Shown: positions 1-4,906 of the stretch, in pieces
How the letters are laid out: each line of letters opens with the position of its first letter
How positions within the stretch are numbered: the stretch's first letter is position 1
NCBI GenBank assembly: GCA_029256645.1
Contig: JAQSXM010000240.1
Location: 1-5,844, forward strand
Length of the DNA: 5,844 nt
Direction: 5' to 3'
Source: Sporomusa sp.
GTDB taxonomy: Bacteria; Bacillota_C; Negativicutes; Sporomusales; Sporomusaceae
The notes under the pieces: generated by a model
Database searches by the model: none
Seen by the model: the letters and a program-made list of their open reading frames with translations, nothing else
What the model was told of the DNA's origin: nothing
Translations under genes and position numbers: made by a program

Positions 1-117
1 AATTTGCGCAAAGGTAGAGTAAATGATTTCTTCATGTTTTATACTAATTTCCTCTTCCTCAGGCAATTGTGAAAAAAAATCAAACCATATCAACGCATCT
101 TTCTTGGAAATTTTCAT
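1..117 (-). CDS. N-terminal 39 residues of a probable radical SAM protein (partial)
   Basis: An ATG at 115-117 (minus) opens a frame that runs without stop off the left edge. It is preceded by AGGCGG at 125-130, seven bases upstream, and by a strong promoter at 233-261. The visible peptide begins MKISKKDALIWFDFFSQLPE and continues through an acidic stretch to an IIYSTFAQI segment. From memory this resembles the helical leader of a family of radical SAM proteins in clostridia and Negativicutes, in which the CxxxCxxC cluster motif comes later, outside this window. No catalytic motif is visible here, so the coding call is secure and the product name is tentative. The gene has its own promoter and appears monocistronic at its 5' end, with about 109 bases of leader. 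Confidence 0.6.
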   Translation of the reverse strand, partial: MKISKKDALIWFDFFSQLPEEEEISIKHEEIIYSTFAQI

Positions 118-190
118 AACGTAACCGCCTATCTACTTAATCTAATACTTCACATTATTCGCCAAGTGTGAATACCATTTAAAAATCGGT

Positions 191-215
191 ATTACTTATT
201 CTTATAATAAGTAAT
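191..215. promoter_or_regulatory. 10-bp dyad in the 5' leader, possible operator or mRNA stem
   Basis: Perfect inverted repeat: ATTACTTATT at 191-200 and AATAAGTAAT at 206-215, separated by five bases. It lies about +12 to +36 from the start point predicted by the promoter at 233-261. It could be an operator for a dimeric repressor or a 5' stem-loop protecting the mRNA. It is AT-rich and lacks a following T-run, so a terminator is unlikely. A weaker TTCACA/TGTGAA inverted pair lies nearby at 149-154 and 167-172. Confidence 0.4.
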
Positions 216-232
216 CAAGCCACAATATTTAA

Positions 233-261
233 ATTATACTGGTTTACGCATCAGTTTTCAA
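233..261 (-). promoter_or_regulatory. Sigma-A-type promoter for the gene at 1-117
   Basis: On the minus strand TTGAAA (256-261) is followed after exactly 17 bases by TATAAT (233-238). This is five of six matches at -35 and a perfect -10 with ideal spacing. The expected start point is near 226. The next gene in that direction starts at 117. The -35 box coincides with the end of a large inverted repeat (255-300) and with the stop codon of the TPR remnant's reading frame. Confidence 0.7.
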
Positions 262-300
262 CACTGTCGATGGGGACGGGATTGTCGGCAGTGTTGAAAA
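255..300. repeat. 16-bp inverted repeat (long hairpin) abutting a promoter
   Basis: TTTTCAACACTG (255-266) is the exact complement of CAGTGTTGAAAA (289-300). Pairing continues inward for four more pairs (267-270 with 285-288, one of them G-U), leaving a 14-base G-rich loop at 271-284. Neither side has a following T-run, so it is not a standard intrinsic terminator. The loop contains GGGGACGGG, reminiscent of the REP-like elements dispersed in Bacillota; this is a resemblance only. It covers the -35 box of the minus-strand promoter and the last codons of the TPR remnant. Confidence 0.6.
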
Positions 301-593
301 ACGATGCCAACAACTCCGTCCACCCGGCTTTTCGCTTTGGCCACTTGCTCTTTTTTATATCCAGGAAGATATTCTAAAGCCAATTTGTATGCTTTGAGGG
401 CCTTATCCCTTTCTTGTTTTTTCCAGCGACTGTGCCAGTGCAAATGCTATATTGCCATCCCTAGGCAATATTTGAGCAGCTGCTGTAAAATCCTTGACTG
501 CGTCTGCTTCTGCCTGGCGAAGGTGATGCACAATTCCCCGCTGGTAATATCCCAAAGACTCCTAAGGGAGTTAAGATAAACTAATTCATGGTT
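258..593 (-). pseudogene. Remnant of a TPR-repeat protein with at least two frameshifts
   Basis: Three overlapping minus-strand frames join into one tetratricopeptide-type sequence. The first (about 593-555) gives HELVYLNSLRSL. The second (555 to about 417) gives GYYQRGIVHHLRQAEADA and then KDFTAAAQILPRDGNIAFAL. The third (about 422-258) gives ERDKALKAYKLALEYLPGY followed by a basic tail. The A, L, G and P spacing fits two TPR helix pairs, ALxxYxxALxxxP being clearest at the end. The frame changes fall at a T3 run (minus strand; 554-556) and at an A6 run (minus strand; 417-422). Removing one A from the A6 run restores reading. No plausible start codon or ribosome site is seen upstream, so the 5' end is also missing or altered. 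The frame reads through the 255-300 hairpin to a TGA at 258-260. TPR proteins mediate protein contacts; the specific role is unknown. Sequencing error is the main alternative to real decay. Confidence 0.55.
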
Positions 594-639
594 CTTCCTT
601 TCCGTTCTTGCTTATTAGCACTATCTAATTTTCATGATT

Positions 640-680
640 AAACTATAAAACTCCTGCCAAATTAACTTTAGCAGGAGTTT
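640..680 (-). terminator. Probable rho-independent terminator downstream of the amidase gene
   Basis: AAACTCCTGC (648-657) pairs perfectly with GCAGGAGTTT (671-680), giving a 10-bp stem with a 13-base loop. On the minus strand the stem is followed by T-rich sequence (TTTTATAGTTT), as expected for termination of the transcript that includes the amidase (stop at 828) and the short fragment at 749-809. The plus-strand side has a much weaker T tract. Confidence 0.55.
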
Positions 681-748
681 ATCTAGCTTTGCGCCGACTC
701 TATCTCATAAGGTTATTTTTTACTACTGTTGCTTTATCTAATAGTTGC

Positions 749-809
749 TTAACCTTGGGGAATTAATTGCTCACGCAATGCCCACCCGTCATCAGTCAAA
801 AAAATACAT
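749..809 (-). pseudogene. Short orphan coding fragment after the amidase
   Basis: On the minus strand, 18 bases past the amidase stop, an ATG (807-809) opens MYFFD and stops. The neighbouring frame reads LTDDGWALREQLIPQG and ends in TAA (749-751), which looks protein-like. Dropping one T from the T7 run between them would give one continuous 20-residue peptide. No ribosome site is visible and the family is not recognised. It may be the end of a lost gene, or chance. Confidence 0.25.
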
Positions 810-827
810 CGTTAAATCAGCTATAAC

Positions 828-1799
828 TTATTCTTGCATATAAGCCAATGCTTTATCGCGTACTTGGGGTAGTTCAATATATAAATTTTTACCCGGACAA
901 AGAGTTGTATTTAAATCACGATGTCCAACCACGCTGTTATAATCTGGGGAAATATTATATATGTGGCTCAAAGCCGCCACCAGCCTGGCTGTTCTTTCAA
1001 GCTGAACATCAGTAGGCATTGCATCTTCAAAGTTACCATCCAACACAATACCGACAGAAGATCCATTGTGGTTGTAGGTATGGGCGCCTACCGTATCTCT
1101 TGGCCGCCCCCGTTCAATCATACCATTTTTGTGAATTACATAGTGATAGCCAATACCTGACCAACCGTTTCTCAAATGCAAGCGATGGATTTCCGCTGCC
1201 GCTTCCTCGGCAGCGCCCATTCCAACATGATGAATAACGATTAAATCAGTTGAAGCCCGTGTTGCAAGGGGGCCAAACGCCAAGTTGGTTTCTTGAATTT
1301 CCAGATCGCTCTCTTTAATTGCTGTCGAACTGCTAAAGCTGCCTACGTCAATCCGCAACCGATACATGCCGACACGAAGTATAGACGGAATAAGTGCATA
1401 CCGCATTTCCGGCATTACAGTTTGATTCTTAACAATAAGGCGAACCGAACAATCTTGCTGGTTGACAGCTTTCACTTCAACTCGCTTAATATAAGGATTG
1501 GCATAATTCATTTGTCCGGCTAAATCACCAGACCGGCATTTTTTTATCAAAAACAGAAATTCATTGGGGGCTGTACTTTGAATAATCTCAGTAACACTCG
1601 AAAGCATCAATTCTAACCAGAAATAACTTTGATTAGAACCGGCTGGGTTTTCTAAATCACTGCGCATATACAGCAGCTTAGTCGCTTGTTCCTTGGGTTG
1701 TTCCTGGGCTATTGCCTTACAAACATCCAAAAAGTTTTGTCCGAACCAAATAGCCGAACACGTGCCAAAGGTGTTTCGTAAAAAATCTCTCCGCTTCAT
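828..1799 (-). CDS. Tat-exported N-acetylmuramoyl-L-alanine amidase (Amidase_2/PGRP fold)
   Basis: 323 residues. It should cleave the amide bond between N-acetylmuramic acid and L-alanine in peptidoglycan, outside the cytoplasm. The N-terminus MKRRDFLRN carries the twin-arginine motif, followed by a weakly hydrophobic stretch and a possible AIA cleavage site near residue 31. Residues about 40-160 form an unassigned region whose second half (RLIVKN, then MYRLRIDV) is loosely AMIN-like. Residues about 185-315 are the amidase domain: IVIHH with His190, GYHYVI with the likely catalytic Tyr218, GAHTYNHN, and VGHRDLNTTLCPG. By family knowledge His190, His293 and Cys301 are the zinc ligands, and all are present, so the enzyme looks active. 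The ATG start has only a weak GGTGG upstream. No clear promoter is seen in 1800-1949. It is transcribed divergently from the membrane-protein gene and is probably monocistronic, with a terminator at 640-680. It could be vegetative, sporulation-linked or prophage-derived; export by Tat favours a host cell-wall enzyme. Confidence 0.88.
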   Translation of the reverse strand: MKRRDFLRNTFGTCSAIWFGQNFLDVCKAIAQEQPKEQATKLLYMRSDLENPAGSNQSYFWLELMLSSVTEIIQSTAPNEFLFLIKKCRSGDLAGQMNYANPYIKRVEVKAVNQQDCSVRLIVKNQTVMPEMRYALIPSILRVGMYRLRIDVGSFSSSTAIKESDLEIQETNLAFGPLATRASTDLIVIHHVGMGAAEEAAAEIHRLHLRNGWSGIGYHYVIHKNGMIERGRPRDTVGAHTYNHNGSSVGIVLDGNFEDAMPTDVQLERTARLVAALSHIYNISPDYNSVVGHRDLNTTLCPGKNLYIELPQVRDKALAYMQE

Positions 1800-1933
1800 G
1801 TAATAACCACCAAATCTATTTTACTTTGATACATTTTATTTCGATCTGCCTGCCAAAATACCTGTCCTGGTGCATTAGGAAAATTCAGGTTATTTTTGGG
1901 GGAGGAGAACAAGGGAAGGGATAGTACGATACT

Positions 1934-2012
1934 AGGAGGGTTTACCACTTTGAATAACCAGCTATTCTATCAGCTATATAAATTCTCTCGTGGCTTTCTC
2001 TGCTTTTTATGA
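1934..2012 (+). other. Displaced 5' end (RBS and start) of the membrane-protein gene
   Basis: AGGAGGG (1934-1940) is followed after nine bases by a TTG (1950-1952). This opens a 20-codon frame, NNQLFYQLYKFSRGFLCFL, ending in TGA at 2010-2012. The downstream frame, read upstream of its ATG, gives ILSSWLSLLF from 1982. Joining the two at the AAA codon (1980-1982) by a -1 step, or by one extra A, gives LFYQLYKILSSWLSLLF, a natural membrane-protein N-terminus. I therefore read this as the authentic start of the gene at 2009-2434, put out of frame. The stop overlaps the ATG as ATGA, so translational re-initiation could still yield the shorter product. Confidence 0.55.
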
Positions 2013-2434
2013 GAAAAGAGAATATTAAGCGATTCATGCCTGTTGGCTTATTTGCCACGGTTACGAGTGCAATGATTCTTGAGATGGGTATCACGTTAGG
2101 CTGGTGGGCATACCCGGTAAAGCTCTTTCCTCTCCAGAACGTCCCCTATCTGTATGGTCCAATTCCAGTAGCTACAATGTGGCTTTTAAAATTTACTTAT
2201 GGACGTTTTTGGCTCGAAGATTACTTTCTGGGCAGTAGAGGTGTTATTCAATTTCTAAGTGTTAGCCCTATGCTGGACGTTTTCATGACCTCCGCCTTGG
2301 GTATTGTAATATATGGCTATCAGGTATGGCAGGAGAGTATTTTTGTTCGGTCTGAAATAACACACTTCTCCAGATCATTACATCTACAACCTGCATTCAA
2401 GCCGCTTGATAAAGAAGATGATTCCGAAAAATAA
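2009..2434 (+). CDS. Small multi-pass membrane protein of unknown function, 5' end frameshifted
   Basis: 141 residues from the first in-frame ATG. The hydrophobic segments are roughly residues 10-33, 49-63 and 88-105, with aromatic-rich loops (GWWAYP, WLLKFTYGRFW) and a charged C-terminal tail ending DKEDDSEK. The pattern with FMPV, WW, then a GP motif and LKFTYG recalls a family of hypothetical membrane proteins common in Bacillus and relatives; no function is known to me. The ATG has no ribosome site: the preceding bases are pyrimidine-rich. The frame stays open upstream to 1982, and a good site with a TTG start sits in another frame at 1934-1952. The full-length protein would be about 161 residues. 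Without the leader, the first membrane segment is partly lost. The stop codon lies inside the left arm of the inverted repeat at 2431-2442. Confidence 0.6.
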   Translation: MRKENIKRFMPVGLFATVTSAMILEMGITLGWWAYPVKLFPLQNVPYLYGPIPVATMWLLKFTYGRFWLEDYFLGSRGVIQFLSVSPMLDVFMTSALGIVIYGYQVWQESIFVRSEITHFSRSLHLQPAFKPLDKEDDSEK

Positions 2435-2636
2435 AAGAGCCGTCTCCTTCTTAAATGCAAGCGCGAACTATTTCGATGTATCTCTCAATTACTTATTGGG
2501 ACGATTCGGTAATCCTAAAAGGTGCAGATGCATTCGCTGGATGATGCTTTAATCCGAACAAAACAAACCGCATAATGCTTTCATTCCGAGTCGATGCTCT
2601 GATGGAGTGATAACGACTGACTACCGGCTCTTTTAT
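2431..2636. repeat. 206-bp segment bounded by 12-bp inverted repeats
   Basis: ATAAAAGAGCCG (2431-2442) and CGGCTCTTTTAT (2625-2636) are perfect complements 182 bases apart. The interior has no gene; the longest tidy frame is a 26-residue minus-strand one (2493-2573, MRFVLFGLKHHP and onward) that I cannot assign. The segment could be a miniature inverted-repeat element, or a large structured RNA or bidirectional terminator, since the arms end in T-runs on both strands (CTCTTTTAT). No flanking target-site duplication is visible. It fills most of the 303-base gap between two convergent genes. The rest of the gap (2637-2737) shows nothing I can support. Confidence 0.45.
2541..2589. repeat. Imperfect direct repeat within the 206-bp element
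   Basis: ATGATGCTTTAATCCGA (2541-2557) and ATAATGCTTTCATTCCGA (2572-2589) match at nearly all positions with one single-base gap. The copies start 31 bases apart. This supports the view that the intergenic segment is an organised element and not random spacer. Confidence 0.4.
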
Positions 2637-2737
2637 CTATGTGATTGACTATTCTTCGGAAAATTCGTTATCTGCGACGCTTTCTTTATTTTACTCACCT
2701 GATTCGGCTCAGCTCCGGAAAACAGCAGCAACGCGAT

Positions 2738-3472
2738 TCAATTAACTTCGCCTATCCATTGCAGCGCCTTTTTTAAGCGCAAGTGGAGGTTGTCCATGTG
2801 GTCGCCGTCGTCCCAGATAAGCGGTATGTCACGATCAAATAATTGCTGCTCCAATATAAGCTGGGCCTGCTGCACGCATTGAACGGAATGACGCAAAGGG
2901 GGAGGCTCACAGGCTCCTTCCCTGTGCCCTGAAAGTAAAAGAACGCGGCTGGCGGTGCTGCACGGCGCATGGTTCTGCATGAAGTCAATGAGATTCGGAT
3001 ACCACAGGGAGCCGGATATGCTGACCGCACGTCCGAAGCAGACCTGTTTGTATATCGCATACAATGAGATCAGCCCGCCGAGCGACACCCCCAGGATACA
3101 GGTATTTACAGGATCGGGTAAGGTTCTGTAAACGTCATCGATATAAGGCTTGAGATCATTGGCCAGAAAATCAAGATATTGCTCCCCCAGCCCGCCGAAC
3201 GCAGGTGCACCGTCCGCAAACGCCGGCGCCGGCCAGGGCGTATAGTCATCCAAGCGATTCCGGGGAATGACGCCTACTATAATATGTTCGCGGCCGGTTT
3301 CCTCTATTGTGTCGTTCGCACTGTCAAACATATCTTCCAAAACAGGGAGAAGCCGGTCGCCGTCCTGCACATAGACGACGGGGTAACGCTTATCGCCGTG
3401 GAGGTATGACGCAGGCAGGCAGACAAGATAATCCCGATCCTCGAATTTGTTTTTGTGGATTACAATATTCAA
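2738..3472 (-). CDS. Enterochelin esterase-like alpha/beta hydrolase
   Basis: 244 residues with no signal peptide, so probably cytoplasmic. It has the layout of the Fes/IroE/BesA-type esterase family (D-class esterases). An N-terminal strand region runs to RYPVVYVQDGD (residues 29-39), followed by IIVGVIPRNRLDDYTPWP (64-81). The nucleophile elbow is GVSLGG with Ser130. Next come SISGSLWYP, a conserved SGHREG (181-186), and GDHMDN with the catalytic His225. The family hydrolyses ester bonds, including those of catecholate siderophores, releasing iron. It starts at TTG (3470-3472) with AAGGAG seven bases upstream. It lies 204 bases downstream of the beta-like nitrogenase subunit on the same strand, with no clear promoter between, so it is probably in the same operon. 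The partnership suggests work on an imported iron chelate or another ester; the substrate is not deducible. No standard terminator follows the stop. Confidence 0.8.
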   Translation of the reverse strand: MNIVIHKNKFEDRDYLVCLPASYLHGDKRYPVVYVQDGDRLLPVLEDMFDSANDTIEETGREHIIVGVIPRNRLDDYTPWPAPAFADGAPAFGGLGEQYLDFLANDLKPYIDDVYRTLPDPVNTCILGVSLGGLISLYAIYKQVCFGRAVSISGSLWYPNLIDFMQNHAPCSTASRVLLLSGHREGACEPPPLRHSVQCVQQAQLILEQQLFDRDIPLIWDDGDHMDNLHLRLKKALQWIGEVN

Positions 3473-3676
3473 ACAAACACTCCTTCCTTTTCTTCCATAA
3501 ACTTAATGGTGGAATTGCTGACAACAGCAGTTTTATCAAAAAAGCAAATAGCAGCGCTTATGGGAATGGACATTATGACCATTTTCTTTATTTTTACAGG
3601 GATCAATACCCGGATTGCCGACTTGATAGGACAGTTCCGTCTAATGCAATGTTAATGTCACTGATCTCCGCTCCTG

Positions 3677-4906
3677 CTACTGCTGCCGCAGCGCCTCATT
3701 GATCCACAGGGATACCAGATGGATCGCACCGCGAAAACCCACAAAAGGCGGTTCATAGGGATTCAAACGCCACTTTATATCCGGATTGGCAATTTGCAGC
3801 TCCGCGTTGCGCCCTGCCCAGGCCAAAACCTCGCCGCTGGCCATGAGCAGCCCCTTTTCTTGATCTTGAACCGCTTGCGTCCACTGTTCCTCGGTAAAAT
3901 AAGGGATGCCCTCAGCCGCCATAGCGGGGCTGTCGCACCAGCACCTGCCCTGGGGCAGGGAAAGCTCGCCACAGGCAAAGGAAAGAATGCCTTTTGCCAC
4001 ATCGGCATGTCCGCCGACGGATAAGCGTCTGTTCTCCGGTTGCTCCCTACCATGCCTGAATAAGGGCAGCGCCGGCGAAATCAGCCGCTGAGCCTCGTCC
4101 CGCTGCCCGTTTACGTAGCTGCGGTCAGGCGTTATACCCGTGATTTGGGCCAACTGCTCAATCCATTCGCACGTTCCCTGTATGCCGTAAGGCCGGGCCA
4201 ACAAATACGGCGTGCCGAACCGCTGTTGCAGTTGCTCCGCTGCCGGCACTCCCTCCCGCCGGAACACCAGGTTGACATGGGCCCCGCCCATCTGCTCGAT
4301 TTGCTCCACCGACGTAGCCGAAGTCAGGATGCACAACGGCTTTAGCCGGAAGGCCCCTGCCATGATACGGACAATCTCTCCTGCGTCCGCCTGAAAGCGG
4401 AACAAATCCGCGCAGGAACCGATCAGATTAAAAGTCGGCAACGGCGTCTTGGACACATTTCGGGGCAGTGTTTTGACAAGATGCAGCAGCGTTTCCTGTA
4501 TCCCACGGTGCTGGTCGATATCAAAACCGACATTACTAAAGGGAAGCAGGCGCATATCCGGGTAATCCGGCTGCAGCTCCTTGCAAAGGGCGGGAATATC
4601 CGTGCCAATGATCTCCGGCACAGCGGAGGGCAAGAGAAACAGGACACGCGGTTTGTCTCTACAGGCGATATCCGCAACAGCGCGGCTCAGTCGCCCGGTG
4701 CCGCCAAGGGCAACATCGGTTTCGTCAATATGGGTGGAATAGAGTTTGCAGGCGTCCACAACGCCGGCCCGGTGCAAAAATACACGGCCGTAGAGCATAT
4801 GCCCCATGCAACCGAATTCCAATAAAGCGGCATTGTGGATGGAAGCCAGCGTCCACAACATTCCCATACGGCCGGAGGGAACCGGCTTGAATCTATGCAA
4901 TCCCAT
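3677..4906 (-). CDS. Nitrogenase component 1-like protein, beta-type (NifK/NifN-like)
   Basis: 409 residues from the ATG at 4904-4906, chosen because AGGAGG (4915-4920) sits eight bases upstream. A frame extended further upstream has no comparable site and gives an unrelated cysteine/serine-rich leader. Family signatures in order: IHNAALLEFGCMGHMLYG with Cys33; DETDVALGGTGRLSRAVADI (61-80), the hallmark E-x-D-x-x-x-GG segment; PEIIGTDI (97-104); FNLIGSC (159-165); RPYGIQGT (238-245); and VGGHADVAKGILSF (297-310). At about 409 residues it is shorter than NifK. Of the three cluster-binding cysteines of classical subunits only Cys33 remains: Ala95 sits where the third is expected, and about Ser11 where the first is. 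There are extra cysteines at 312, 322 and 324 (CWC). It overlaps the upstream alpha-like gene by 14 bases, implying coupled translation and a heteromeric complex. The function is an uncharacterised reductase subunit, or less likely a cofactor scaffold. Confidence 0.82.
   Translation of the reverse strand: MGLHRFKPVPSGRMGMLWTLASIHNAALLEFGCMGHMLYGRVFLHRAGVVDACKLYSTHIDETDVALGGTGRLSRAVADIACRDKPRVLFLLPSAVPEIIGTDIPALCKELQPDYPDMRLLPFSNVGFDIDQHRGIQETLLHLVKTLPRNVSKTPLPTFNLIGSCADLFRFQADAGEIVRIMAGAFRLKPLCILTSATSVEQIEQMGGAHVNLVFRREGVPAAEQLQQRFGTPYLLARPYGIQGTCEWIEQLAQITGITPDRSYVNGQRDEAQRLISPALPLFRHGREQPENRRLSVGGHADVAKGILSFACGELSLPQGRCWCDSPAMAAEGIPYFTEEQWTQAVQDQEKGLLMASGEVLAWAGRNAELQIANPDIKWRLNPYEPPFVGFRGAIHLVSLWINEALRQQ

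Noticed and set aside
255..300. Hairpin as an intrinsic terminator for the TPR remnant
   Set aside because: No T-run follows the stem on either strand, and a promoter box overlaps its end.
304..579. Plus-strand 91-residue frame
   Set aside because: It is antisense to the TPR remnant, cysteine-rich and low in normal protein character, and has no ribosome site.
1800..1949. Divergent promoters between the amidase and membrane-protein genes
   Set aside because: Several TAAAAT-like boxes exist on the minus strand, but none has a properly spaced -35. The plus strand has no convincing pair either.
2493..2573. 26-residue minus-strand frame inside the inverted-repeat element
   Set aside because: It is too short, has no ribosome site and no known family; it was kept only as part of the element description.
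3455..3655. Plus-strand 66-residue frame with a hydrophobic segment between the beta-like and esterase genes
   Set aside because: It starts inside the esterase gene on the opposite strand, has no ribosome site and no recognisable family. The region reads best as spacer within a minus-strand operon.
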